A stretch of 40,835 bases of DNA from positions 1 to 40,835 of the forward strand of contig JAZHEJ010000064.1 in NCBI GenBank assembly GCA_036679665.1, given 5' to 3'. The stretch is from Tethybacter castelli. Lineage in GTDB: Bacteria; Pseudomonadota; Gammaproteobacteria; Tethybacterales; Tethybacteraceae. This document shows, in pieces, positions 1 to 8,823 of this stretch; position 1 is the stretch's first letter, and the number at the start of each line of letters is the position of its first letter. Made by a program: the position numbers and the translations under genes. Under the pieces are notes generated by a model. The model ran no database searches, was not told the DNA's origin, and saw only the letters and a list, made by a program, of their open reading frames with translations.

Positions 1-77
1 TCGGCGATCAGCAATTTGCCGCCGGCGTGTTCTTCGAATTGGCCACTCAACTTTTGCGCCTGCGACTGAGCCTGCGC
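1..77. repeat. 77-base exact direct repeat (copy at 300-376), probable assembly overlap
   Basis: Bases 1-77 are identical to bases 300-376 and diverge at the next base (78 versus 377). Both copies read in the same direction and lie in the 3' part of alaS. A repeat of exactly 77 bases that starts at the window edge is what a de Bruijn graph assembler with k=77 leaves at a contig end. A second exact 77-base repeat elsewhere in the window supports this reading. A real tandem duplication is the alternative. Confidence 0.85.
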
Positions 78-2692
78 TGAGCGCTTATGGCATTGCCGCC
101 GCCGCGCGCGCCCAATACGTCCGAGCATTCTTTTATCCACTGATCCGCACCCAACGCTTCGCTTAACTTGGCGGCTACCACCGCCACGATAACCGCGGTT
201 GCCGGGCCGAAGCCGCACAAAAGCACCGCCGCGTCTTTTTTCTTGCCGGCCAGCGATCGAGCCTGTTCTTTGAGCACCTTGATATCGGTCTGCTCCACTT
301 CGGCGATCAGCAATTTGCCGCCGGCGTGTTCTTCGAATTGGCCACTCAACTTTTGCGCCTGCGACTGAGCCTGCGCCGAGCGCTGGGCGGCTAATTCCTT
401 GTGCGCGACTTTAAGTTGGGCACGCAGATTCACCACTTCGTCCGCTAACGCCGGACGGGGTTTTTTAAGCATCAAAGCAATGTCGCTAACGATCTGGTTG
501 TCACGCCAACTTGCGTTTTGAGCGAGTGTCCCGGTATGCGCTGAAATCCTGCGGATACCCGCGGCGATCGCCTCGTCCGCATGCAAATAAACCGAACCGA
601 TCTGACTGGCGTGCGCCACATGAGTGCCGCCGCACAATTCCACGGAATACTCAGGATCAATCGTAACCACTCTCACCACCGCGCCGTATTTTTCGCCGAA
701 CAACGCCCGGGCGCCAAGCTTGAGGGCGTCGTCATAAGGCATCTCCGTGGTGTCCACCGTCGCGTCTTGCAAAATCTGTTCGGTAATTTGCGCCTCGATA
801 TCTTGCAACTCGGCATCGCTCAATCTGCCATCATGAGCAAAATCAAACCGCAACCGATCTGCCTCAACCAACGAACCACGCTGTTCAACATGATCACCCA
901 AGCGGCGTCGCAACGCTTCATGCAGCAAATGAGCCGCCGAATGCGCGCGACAGTACATCCGGCGCAAACCGCCGTCAACTTTGCATTTAACTCGGGTGCC
1001 GATACGCAGCTCGCCGGCGGTAACGCTTACCTGATGGCCATGGACATCGTTGCGTACCTTGACGGTGTAGTCCACCTTGACGATTTCGCCGCCGGCCCCT
1101 TCCAGTTCGCCTTTTTCGCCGACCTGCCCGCCTGATTCGGCATAAAAAGTGGTTTTATCCAAGACCACCAAGCCTTGTTGCCCTTCTTCGAGCAACGCGC
1201 ATTGCTTACCTGCCGAATCAAACAACGCGACAATTTGCGCTTCGATTTGTTGGTAAGGATCGCGTTCGAATTTAGTCGCAACCCCGTCATAATCTACGGT
1301 TTGCACGTCGACGGCAAATTTAGCCGCGGCCCGCGAACGTTTAATTTGCGCTTTTAGTTCAGCCTCAAACCCTTCCATATCCAGCTTCAATTTGCGGTCG
1401 CGCGCATAACTCGCGGTAAGGTCGATCGGAAAACCGTAGGTATCGTACAGCTTAAACGCGGTCGCCCCGTCGATTGTGTCGCCGGCTTGTTCACCCGCTA
1501 TGCGGGTGAGAATTTTCATACCTTCATCCAAAGTGCGCCCGAACTGCTTTTCTTCTTTGGCCAAGATGCCGACCACCCGCTCAAGCTTCGCCGGCAATGC
1601 CGGATGAGCGGCTCCCATCAATTTGGCCAGCGGCCTGGCAAGGCCTGCAAAAAACGCGTTGCTAACCCCGAGTTGATGGCCGTGGCGCAACGCTCTTCGG
1701 ATAATGCGCCGCAGCACATATCCGCGCCCTTCGTTCGAAGGCAACACTTGGTCGGCGACCAGATAGGCCGCGGCGCGAATATGATCGGCAATCACCCGCA
1801 ACGACACGCTGTCTTGCTCAGCTTTGCCGCCGGCGGCTTCAATCGCGGCTTTGGCCTCGCTGATTAGCGCGACGAACAAATCGGTGTCAAAGTTGCTGGT
1901 TTTGTTCTGCAATACCGCGCACAGTCTTTCAAGACCCATGCCGGTGTCGACACACGGTTTGGGCAACGAATGCAAAACGCCTTGATTGTCGCGATTGAAC
2001 TGCATGAACACCAGGTTCCAAATCTCCACGCACGCGTCTTCTTTGGCAGGATCTTCGCCTTCAAAACGCGTCGCGTCTTCATTGCGGTTATAAAAAATTT
2101 CGCTGCACGGGCCGCACGGGCCGGTGTCGCCCATCATCCAAAAATTATCCATCTTCGGAATTCGGGTAATGCGCTTGGCGATTTCTTGCGAGCTAAAACC
2201 GCTTTGTTGAAGCGTCTTTGCCCAAATCGCGTACGCGTCGTCGTCGGCCGGCACCGCTTCATGGTCCGCGCCGAATATTTGGCCGCCGCCGAACACCGTG
2301 ATCCACAGCCGCTTGGGATCTAAACCGTAGCCGCCCTTTTCAACCGGGTCGGTCAGCAGTTGCCAAGCCAAAGGTATCGCCTTTGCTTTAAAATAGTCGC
2401 CGAACGAAAAGTTGCCCAGCATCTCAAAAAAGGTATGGTGGCGCGCGGTGTAGCCGACATTTTCCAGATCGTTGTGCTTGCCGCCGGCGCGCAAGCAACG
2501 TTGCGAAGTCGCCGCCTTGTCGTAGGGTCGGCTCTCAAATCCCAGCAACACGTCCTTGAACTGAATCATGCCGGCGTTGGTGAACATCAAAGTCGGATCA
2601 CTGCCGGGCACCAACGAGCTTGAGTCCACCACCCGATGGCCGTGCTTGGCAAAAAATTCTAAAAACCGCACCCGCGCCGCGTTGCTATCCAT
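47..2692 (-). CDS. alaS: Alanine--tRNA ligase with aberrant C-terminus
   Basis: Class II alanyl-tRNA synthetase, which charges tRNA-Ala in the cytoplasm and edits mischarged Ser/Gly. The 881-residue length is usual. The N-terminal catalytic core is intact, with the FTNAGM block near residue 37. The editing domain carries the zinc-type motifs HSAAH (584-588) and CGGTH (687-691). The C-terminal domain is recognisable up to ARGGGNAISAQ (about 862-872). The last ten or so residues (rich in Arg, ending RRRKS) are read out of frame from a second copy of an internal alaS segment (the 77-base repeat at 1-77), so the natural end and stop codon are missing. The start ATG is preceded by a 95-base divergent spacer shared with the epimerase gene. 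The enzyme call is certain; the last residues are almost surely an assembly artefact. Confidence 0.97.
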   Translation of the reverse strand: MDSNAARVRFLEFFAKHGHRVVDSSSLVPGSDPTLMFTNAGMIQFKDVLLGFESRPYDKAATSQRCLRAGGKHNDLENVGYTARHHTFFEMLGNFSFGDYFKAKAIPLAWQLLTDPVEKGGYGLDPKRLWITVFGGGQIFGADHEAVPADDDAYAIWAKTLQQSGFSSQEIAKRITRIPKMDNFWMMGDTGPCGPCSEIFYNRNEDATRFEGEDPAKEDACVEIWNLVFMQFNRDNQGVLHSLPKPCVDTGMGLERLCAVLQNKTSNFDTDLFVALISEAKAAIEAAGGKAEQDSVSLRVIADHIRAAAYLVADQVLPSNEGRGYVLRRIIRRALRHGHQLGVSNAFFAGLARPLAKLMGAAHPALPAKLERVVGILAKEEKQFGRTLDEGMKILTRIAGEQAGDTIDGATAFKLYDTYGFPIDLTASYARDRKLKLDMEGFEAELKAQIKRSRAAAKFAVDVQTVDYDGVATKFERDPYQQIEAQIVALFDSAGKQCALLEEGQQGLVVLDKTTFYAESGGQVGEKGELEGAGGEIVKVDYTVKVRNDVHGHQVSVTAGELRIGTRVKCKVDGGLRRMYCRAHSAAHLLHEALRRRLGDHVEQRGSLVEADRLRFDFAHDGRLSDAELQDIEAQITEQILQDATVDTTEMPYDDALKLGARALFGEKYGAVVRVVTIDPEYSVELCGGTHVAHASQIGSVYLHADEAIAAGIRRISAHTGTLAQNASWRDNQIVSDIALMLKKPRPALADEVVNLRAQLKVAHKELAAQRSAQAQSQAQKLSGQFEEHAGGKLLIAEVEQTDIKVLKEQARSLAGKKKDAAVLLCGFGPATAVIVAVVAAKLSEALGADQWIKECSDVLGARGGGNAISAQRRLSRRRKS

Positions 2693-2787
2693 GACAATCA
2701 GATTCTAGACAATTACCTGCCAAGCTCAACTTGAGTACAAAATCATCTTCCGGCAATAGACTGCGCAAACATAGCTAAGATAAACCG

Positions 2788-3756
2788 ATGGATGTGCTAA
2801 TTACCGGAGGCGGCGGATTTTTGGGCGGTAAGCTTGCGCAAAAACTAATCGCCGCCAATAAGCTCGGTGACCAAGCGATAAACAAAATCGTTTTATGCTG
2901 CCGCAGTGTGCCGGCCAAGCTTTCTTACGACATCGCCAACAGCTGTCAGATCGTCAAAGGCGATATTAACGACCCGAAACTGTTTGCCAAACTGGTACGC
3001 AAAGATATGAGTATTTTCCATCTGGCCGCGGTGGTATCCGGCGCGGCGGAGCAAGATTTTGAGCTGGCCATTCGCACCAATGTGACCGCAACCCAAACTT
3101 TGCTTGAATGCGCGCGCAGTGTCGGCGGCGTAAAGCTGGTGTTCGCAAGCTCCACCGCGGTGTTTGGCGGCGCCAACATGCCCAACATGCTGGGCGATGA
3201 TTCCAAGCAGAGCCCTCAGACCACCTACGGGATGACCAAGGCGATCGGTGAACTGCTGATAAACGACTATGCGCGCAAAGGCTTTGTCGACGCGCGCAGC
3301 GCCCGCTTACCCACGGTCATTGTCCGCCCCGGCAAAGCCAACTTGGCCGCTTCAAGCTTTGCTTCAGCGATGTTCCGCGAACCGCTGGCCGGGGCCGACT
3401 ATGCGCTTCCGGTCGCGCCGGACACGTCGGTGCCGCTGACCGGCTATAACGCGGCGATCGGCTCACTTATCAAAATTCATGATCTTGCCTCTGAGTTGAT
3501 CGGCACAAATCGGGCAATCGGCTTGCCGGTTCTCAACGTTACGGTAAAACAAATGATCGACTGTCTGGCGCGTTTTAAACCTAAGCGCCCAAGCTTAGGC
3601 AAGCTTAGCGTCGTACCCGATAAGTTCATAACGCAAATCTGCGCCACTTGGCCCAAAAAGATTGACAATACCCGCGCGCAAAAGCTTGGGCTGCCAAAGG
3701 AAAAAAATCTGGACGCTATCGTTGAGCGCTATATAGCCAACTATCTGGAAACCTGA
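2788..3756 (+). CDS. NAD-dependent epimerase/dehydrogenase, D-erythronate dehydrogenase (DenD)-like
   Basis: Extended short-chain dehydrogenase of 322 residues. The N-terminal Rossmann motif TGGGGFLG (residues 6-13) binds NAD. The catalytic YGMTK (YxxxK) lies near residue 147. The stretch RLPTVIVRPGKAN followed by ASSFASAMFREPL resembles the D-erythronate dehydrogenase family (DenD), which oxidises D-erythronate to 2-oxo-tetronate. No DenH/DenI or OtnK partners are visible nearby, so the substrate is inferred from family resemblance only. The gene is divergent from alaS, with a 95-base shared upstream region. The next gene downstream, a transporter, follows 87 bases later on the same strand. 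Confidence 0.75.
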   Translation: MDVLITGGGGFLGGKLAQKLIAANKLGDQAINKIVLCCRSVPAKLSYDIANSCQIVKGDINDPKLFAKLVRKDMSIFHLAAVVSGAAEQDFELAIRTNVTATQTLLECARSVGGVKLVFASSTAVFGGANMPNMLGDDSKQSPQTTYGMTKAIGELLINDYARKGFVDARSARLPTVIVRPGKANLAASSFASAMFREPLAGADYALPVAPDTSVPLTGYNAAIGSLIKIHDLASELIGTNRAIGLPVLNVTVKQMIDCLARFKPKRPSLGKLSVVPDKFITQICATWPKKIDNTRAQKLGLPKEKNLDAIVERYIANYLET

Positions 3757-3843
3757 TTAACCAAAAGAAGCGGAAAATACCCCAACGCAAACGTTTTTTT
3801 GGCGATTGAAATTACACGCGCCAAATAATGCCACCTTGATTAA

Positions 3844-4773
3844 ATGATTGAACGCTTCGCCAATTATGAAGAACATCGTCTGCTGGGCGTCGGATTGATG
3901 ATCGCGGCGGTGATCATGTTCGCGGGCATCGACACCACCACCAAATACCTGCTGGGCTTTTTTCCGTTTTACTTGGTGCTGTGGTTACGGTTTGCCGGCC
4001 AGCTTACATCCCACTGCGGTATCGCGTTCGTCTTAGGCGAGCGCTCTTTTTGGAAAACCAATTGCTTAGGCCTGCAACTACTGCGCTCAACGTTGTTATT
4101 TTTAGCCACGATGATGAATTTTTGGGCGCTTTCCTACTTGCCTTTATCAATCACGGTGTCGATCTTATTTACTTATCCTTTGATCGTCGCGGCTTTTGCG
4201 CCGCTGGTGCTAAACGAAAGACTGCCGGCTTCGCGCTGGTTGTATTTGGTGTTGGCCTTTGGCGGCGTGCTGATCATTATGCGCCCCGGCACAATCGCCT
4301 TTACGTGGCCGATGTTGATTTCGTTCGCTTGCACGTTTGTGGTCGCAGCATATGCGATCACCACCCGCTTGGTCGCCCGTCGCGACCGCTCGATTACCAG
4401 CGCCTTTTATTCAGGCTTGGTCGGAACCGCAATTCCGGTGTGGCTTTTTGGCGCAGGCGAATGGCAACTGCCTGATACCGTGTTGCCGTGGGTAATGCTA
4501 TTTGCGGTCGGCGCGATTTTTGCAAGCTTAGGCCATGGATTATTCGGGGCCGCTCATCGCCACGCGCCGGCGCCGGTGCTGGCGCCGTATATCTACACCC
4601 AGATTATTTGGGTAAGCGTCGCGAGCTATTTGGTATTCGGCGATTTGCCGGACGGCTGGACAATTACCGGTTGTCTAATCATTATCGCCGCCAATCTCAG
4701 GTATTTGCATATTGAATGGCAAACGGTACGCAAATCGGCCAACAACAACGCGAACTTCAAAATCGCAAGTTAG
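3844..4773 (+). CDS. DMT-superfamily (EamA) transporter
   Basis: Inner-membrane protein of 309 residues with about ten hydrophobic segments arranged as two homologous halves, as in EamA/RhaT-type drug/metabolite transporters. The first half includes the stretch around GLMIAAVIMFAGIDTTTKY. The second half begins near the WPMLISFACTFVVAAYA segment, and a GGVLIIMRPG turn ends half one, a common landmark of this family. The chosen ATG follows a TAA directly (TAAATG). It lies on the same strand as the epimerase gene and could be cotranscribed. The substrate cannot be told from sequence; export of a metabolite or amino acid is usual for the family. Confidence 0.85.
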   Translation: MIERFANYEEHRLLGVGLMIAAVIMFAGIDTTTKYLLGFFPFYLVLWLRFAGQLTSHCGIAFVLGERSFWKTNCLGLQLLRSTLLFLATMMNFWALSYLPLSITVSILFTYPLIVAAFAPLVLNERLPASRWLYLVLAFGGVLIIMRPGTIAFTWPMLISFACTFVVAAYAITTRLVARRDRSITSAFYSGLVGTAIPVWLFGAGEWQLPDTVLPWVMLFAVGAIFASLGHGLFGAAHRHAPAPVLAPYIYTQIIWVSVASYLVFGDLPDGWTITGCLIIIAANLRYLHIEWQTVRKSANNNANFKIAS

Positions 4774-4850
4774 CAATTTCTTTTGCGACAGATATTGCCA
4801 TAGCTTACTTAGGTAATCTTTACCCGATACCAACAAGCAATATGGTGTGA

Positions 4851-5651
4851 TCAATGATTTTGCTTACGCGCCGACAGCACCAACTCGGCAAGCTCGACAA
4901 AGCCGGCCGCTGAACTGGCGCTAGTTATCCAACGCGGCGGATTATCAAGCTTGAAATTAGCCACGTTCGCAACTCCGACACTGTTGACAAAATGAGCGAA
5001 CATCGGCTGGTCATTGGGGCTGTCTCCGATATATACGCAGCGACGGTTGTCAGCTTCGATGTCAACTTTGGCAATACTAGCTAAACAGCGACGGGTCATG
5101 GACAGTTTGTCGTATTTGCCAAACCATCCGTTCACATGGATTGACGACACCTTCGCGTTCGCACCGGCTTCGTTAAACATTTCCACGATCCGGTCGATCT
5201 CGCGGTGACCAAGCGCCGGCACATCCTCACAAAAATCCACCGCCAGATCCGCGATGCGACAAAACTGATCGGACGCAAGTGCGCAACCGGGCACCGCGGC
5301 CAGGATTTGCTTGGCCAACTTATCTAGCCGCACGCGATCTTCGGCGCGGGTAACCGCGTCTTTGGCATATTCGACTTGCATAAGGCGCGTTGCGCGATTG
5401 TAGGCATACCACAGCGCTCCGTTTTCTCCAACCACCGCCTTAACCGGCCACATGCGCGCAATATGATCACACCATCCGGCCGGCCGGCCGGTTACAGGTA
5501 CAACGGAAACTTGCGCTTGTTCAAGCTGTTCCATGGCCTGCAAGCTGGCAGCCGGCAAACGTCCGGCAACGGTAACCGTGTCGTCGATGTCGCACAGTAA
5601 ATAATCCAGCCGGGCCAGCTCTGCGACGGGAAATTGTGCCAGCGGTCGCAT
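4851..5651 (-). CDS. HAD-superfamily (type IIB-like) phosphatase
   Basis: Haloacid-dehalogenase-fold hydrolase of 266 residues. Motif I is CDIDDTVT (D-x-D-x-T, residues about 20-27), motif II is the T in PVTGRP, and motif IV is YIGDSPNDQPMF (GDxxND), so all catalytic elements are present. The cap region and the GENGALW stretch resemble Cof/trehalose-6-phosphate or mannosyl-phosphoglycerate phosphatases. It is divergent, 154 bases away, from a glycerol-1-phosphate dehydrogenase gene. A functional pair (reduction to a phosphorylated polyol followed by dephosphorylation) is possible but is inference. The substrate is unknown. Confidence 0.85.
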   Translation of the reverse strand: MRPLAQFPVAELARLDYLLCDIDDTVTVAGRLPAASLQAMEQLEQAQVSVVPVTGRPAGWCDHIARMWPVKAVVGENGALWYAYNRATRLMQVEYAKDAVTRAEDRVRLDKLAKQILAAVPGCALASDQFCRIADLAVDFCEDVPALGHREIDRIVEMFNEAGANAKVSSIHVNGWFGKYDKLSMTRRCLASIAKVDIEADNRRCVYIGDSPNDQPMFAHFVNSVGVANVANFKLDNPPRWITSASSAAGFVELAELVLSARKQNH

Positions 5652-5805
5652 CTTAGCCGTAACGTAGAACCACTTTGCGGTTCGGCTTGGTGTTCATATG
5701 GGCAAAATTCTACAGGTAGCGCCTAAGCGCTTACTTTACAATTGCACTTGATTATTTTGGCAACTTATTTCTTCCGCTGCGCCATCATCATGGCTTTTTT
5801 GTTGC

Positions 5806-7140
5806 GTGTCTGACTGGCAAACCGAGCTAAGCGATTTGATAACGCCGGCCGTAAAACGCTCGCAGATCGTAAAAGAAGTAATAATCGATCATGGCGCGAT
5901 CGCGCAAACCGGAAAGTTGCTCAAGCGTCACTTTACCGGCAACAAGGCCATAATCGTAACTGACACCATCTGCAATCAAATTGCCGGCGACTTGCTGCGA
6001 GCAAGTCTGCGCGACGCGGACTTTACGGTCGAAACTTTGGTTGTCGACGAACACCATGACCTTAGCGCGTCCGTTGAAATCGCCAAAGAACTTTGCCCCC
6101 AAATTGCCGGCGAAGATTTGATACCGATAGCTTTAGGCTCCGGGATTATCCACGATCTGCTCAAATACGCGACGTTGCAAAACGACCAGCAGTATTGCTC
6201 GGTCGCGACCGCGGCTTCAATGGACGGCTACGTCTCCCCAATTGCTTCGTTAACCAATCAAGGCTTTAAAACAGTGTTTCCGGGCCGCTTGCCGCTGGTG
6301 GTGATCGGTGATCTGAATATCTTATGTGCCGCCCCGGCAAAGTTAAACAGCCACGGTTATGGTGACATCGCCGGCAAAATCACCGGCGGCGTCGACTGGA
6401 TGATCGCCGACAGTCTCAGTATTGAAGCTATCGATGAAGATATATTCGCTTTGGTGCAGGACAATCTGGCGCGCTGGCTTGCCCAACCAGAACAATTGCG
6501 CGAAGGCGATCCGGGTGCCACCGCCTTGCTGTTTGGCGGCTTGGTCATAGTTGGGTTAGCGATGGAAAGATACGGTAGCTCGCGGCCGGCATCGGGCGCT
6601 GAACATAACATCGCCCACTGCTGGGAGATGGAATCTTTGACCTATGAAAGCCAGAAAGTGGCGCATGGCGCATGCGTGGCGGTCGGCACCATTGCCATCT
6701 TGCAGCTGTACGAATGGTTGCTGCGTCAGGATCTGACCACCTTGGACACCGATCGCATCATCGCCACCACGCCTGATCTTGACCATCATTTTGCGCAGAT
6801 TGAACTGAGCTTTACCAATCCGCAAATCATCGAACAAGCTAAACAAGAGATCACCAACAAGCATCCGACACTCAAGCAATTACGCGAGCGCATCGACTTG
6901 CTCAAATCGGTCTGGCCAGAACTGCAAACCAAACTGCGCAGCCGGCTGCTGACAAGCAAAGAGGTTACAGCTATGCTGCGTTTGGCCGGCGCACCTTGCG
7001 CACCGGGAGACATCGGCGTAAACCATACCGATTATGTCCGCTTAATATTACGCAGTCGCTATCTGCGCGACCGCTACACAATTCTTGATCTGCTTGCCAA
7101 TATAGGCATGCTTGAACACGCGGTAGATTCGGTCACCTAA
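5806..7140 (+). CDS. sn-glycerol-1-phosphate dehydrogenase (AraM/EgsA family)
   Basis: Iron-containing-alcohol-dehydrogenase-fold protein of 444 residues. Family landmarks are TAASMDGYVSPIASL (Asp metal ligand), the GDIAGKITGGVDW segment, SGAEHNIAHCWEME (His ligand) and VAHGACVAVGT (second His ligand). Members reduce dihydroxyacetone phosphate to sn-glycerol-1-phosphate, the archaeal lipid backbone; bacterial AraM-type enzymes also exist. The start is GTG at 5806. An upstream ATG at 5790 is out of frame and no good ribosome site is visible, so the start is moderately uncertain. The C-terminal 100 residues look like the helical extension of bacterial members. The divergent neighbour is a HAD phosphatase. 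Confidence 0.85.
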   Translation: MSDWQTELSDLITPAVKRSQIVKEVIIDHGAIAQTGKLLKRHFTGNKAIIVTDTICNQIAGDLLRASLRDADFTVETLVVDEHHDLSASVEIAKELCPQIAGEDLIPIALGSGIIHDLLKYATLQNDQQYCSVATAASMDGYVSPIASLTNQGFKTVFPGRLPLVVIGDLNILCAAPAKLNSHGYGDIAGKITGGVDWMIADSLSIEAIDEDIFALVQDNLARWLAQPEQLREGDPGATALLFGGLVIVGLAMERYGSSRPASGAEHNIAHCWEMESLTYESQKVAHGACVAVGTIAILQLYEWLLRQDLTTLDTDRIIATTPDLDHHFAQIELSFTNPQIIEQAKQEITNKHPTLKQLRERIDLLKSVWPELQTKLRSRLLTSKEVTAMLRLAGAPCAPGDIGVNHTDYVRLILRSRYLRDRYTILDLLANIGMLEHAVDSVT

Positions 7141-7223
7141 AGTCATGATGTGGACACGAATAACTATCCGATGTCTGTCAGTGCCTTTATTACTGCCTTA
7201 GATCCGCAGCATCGAATTAGCGA

Positions 7224-7523
7224 TTACATACAATAACGCTTTGCGGTCAGCTTGGAGATGACTTCCTGCGCGATGCTCAGCCGCAGTCCGTCCGCAATGT
7301 CGAATTACCGCAGCCCGGCTTCGGCGAACTTCAGCCCCACCGCGCTGTCAATTTCGGGGCGCAGCAACTTGGCGACTTTTACCACCAGTCGGTTTTCCTG
7401 GTGTCTAACGACGACCAAAGTGGCCTCACCCGTCGGCTCGACCGAATACACCGTCGCTTGCAGATCCGCATCTTCCGGAGCGGCAATGGCGTCGGCGTGC
7501 CAGCTTGCGCGCCCGCCGCTCAC
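7224..7523 (-). pseudogene. Remnant of MalK/UgpC-type ABC ATPase (C-terminal TOBE domain)
   Basis: The minus-strand frame reads APEDADLQATVYSVEPTGEA, then a segment with LVVKVAKLLRP and SAVGLKFAEAGLR. This is the typical end of a sugar ABC ATPase regulatory (TOBE) domain. A TAA then interrupts the frame where such proteins usually carry an aromatic or His residue, and the frame continues with FDIADGLRLS, the usual C-terminal ending. The ATP-binding domain that should lie upstream (above 7523) is absent; a DUF4143 ATPase gene occupies that place, 7 bases away. So this is a 5'-truncated, stop-containing relic. No associated permease genes are near it. Confidence 0.7.
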
Positions 7524-7530
7524 TTGTTGT

Positions 7531-8823
7531 TTATTCCAAATCCAAGCTGCGCTGCCCTTGCCATCGCGCCCATAACGTCGCTACAGGCATAGTCTGCATC
7601 GGCACCGAAGTTTGGCTACTTAACTGTTCGTAATTAAGCATATGCTGACATCGGCAAATCACTATGCCGCGTACCATGCGCTTACCTAGTTGTTTAGCCA
7701 TGCGTAACAGACCTTTGAAATCATCGGGGCGCGGAACTGTGGTATGTTTGGTTTCGATCCCGACAAAACTGCCTCGGTGTTCAATAACCAGATCCACTTC
7801 GTACTGCGGATCAAACCAGTACCCGAGGTTGTGACCATCGTCAGCCCATGAGCACAGCTTAGCTATCTCGCTGTAGACAAACGTCTCCATTAGCTGGCCG
7901 GCATGCTTGCGGTACCTGGCATCTTCACCTTCGGAAACACCCAGCAGCATGGACAATAAGCCCGTGTCATTAAACACCAGCTTTCTTTGCCTGGCATCTG
8001 AAAATCCGTCTCTAGCCGGATCGAACGCTCGCAGTCGGCGGATTATGTAGAGATTTTTTACCAGTTCTAAGTAATTTTTACAGGTAGCATGCTGCTGCTT
8101 CAGCTCGGTACTTACTTTATCGATGTTCAGCCTGCTGCCGCTCCAGCCGGCGAAAATCGTAAGCAGCTGTTTTAGATTCACCCGCACTTTTTGGTCGCGC
8201 AGATGGGGAATGTCGCGCAGATTTAGCGCTGCAAGATAATGACGCAGCCATGCTGAGCGCTGGCGACGGGTTGGCCTGCTTTGCAACGCCGGATAACCGC
8301 CGCAGATGATTAACTTTTGCAAATCCTCATTGGTCAGGTCGCTATCCATCCGGTCAGTCGAAGCGCTAAATACGTAGTTGAGAAAATTGGTACGCCCAGT
8401 GCGCAATTCCGACTGGGCAAGCGGCAACAATGTCAAAACACACATCCGCCCGGCCAGCAAGTCGGTAATCCTGCGCTGCGCCTTGATCGAAGCTGAGCCG
8501 GTCAAGATAAAGTGGCCATTGCCACCACGCTGATCCACTGCTAACTTCAGTGCTTTGAGCAAATCCGGGCGTTCCTGGATTTCATCAATAACCGCCCGAT
8601 CCAGTCTGGCGACAAATTCTTTGGCGCTTGCGTCAATGTCGCGCTTCACTACCTCGTCGTCAACCGAGAGGTAGGTGAGATTTTCATCTCGTGCCAAGCC
8701 TGTGACCATGGTAGTTTTCCCCGCCTGTCTGGGTCCTTCGACCAGAATAATCGGAAAGTTTTTCAAATGCTCTTTGACCACGTGCGTCATAGAGCGGGGA
8801 ATTAATTGCCTAGGCTTCGTCAC
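7531..8823 (-). CDS. AAA+ ATPase with DUF4143 domain
   Basis: Protein of 430 residues in the widespread prokaryotic ATPase family with an N-terminal AAA+ domain and a C-terminal DUF4143 nuclease-fold region. The Walker A motif is GPRQAGKT (near residues 31-38). The Walker B-like segment is AVIDEIQERPDLL, and sensor-like FILTGSASI follows. The C-terminal part contains NDTGLLSMLLG, and then LGYWFDPQYEVDLVIEHRG with GIETKHT, a restriction-endonuclease-like E-D...ExK pattern. Cellular role is not established for the family. It is flanked on one side by a degraded ABC ATPase and on the other by 1 kb of AT-rich DNA, which suggests a mobile or accessory insertion. A relative lies at 25746-26924. Confidence 0.85.
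   Translation of the reverse strand: MTKPRQLIPRSMTHVVKEHLKNFPIILVEGPRQAGKTTMVTGLARDENLTYLSVDDEVVKRDIDASAKEFVARLDRAVIDEIQERPDLLKALKLAVDQRGGNGHFILTGSASIKAQRRITDLLAGRMCVLTLLPLAQSELRTGRTNFLNYVFSASTDRMDSDLTNEDLQKLIICGGYPALQSRPTRRQRSAWLRHYLAALNLRDIPHLRDQKVRVNLKQLLTIFAGWSGSRLNIDKVSTELKQQHATCKNYLELVKNLYIIRRLRAFDPARDGFSDARQRKLVFNDTGLLSMLLGVSEGEDARYRKHAGQLMETFVYSEIAKLCSWADDGHNLGYWFDPQYEVDLVIEHRGSFVGIETKHTTVPRPDDFKGLLRMAKQLGKRMVRGIVICRCQHMLNYEQLSSQTSVPMQTMPVATLWARWQGQRSLDLE

Noticed and set aside
581..1135. Plus-strand 184-codon frame across alaS
   Set aside because: It is opposite to the clearly conserved alaS frame and resembles no protein.
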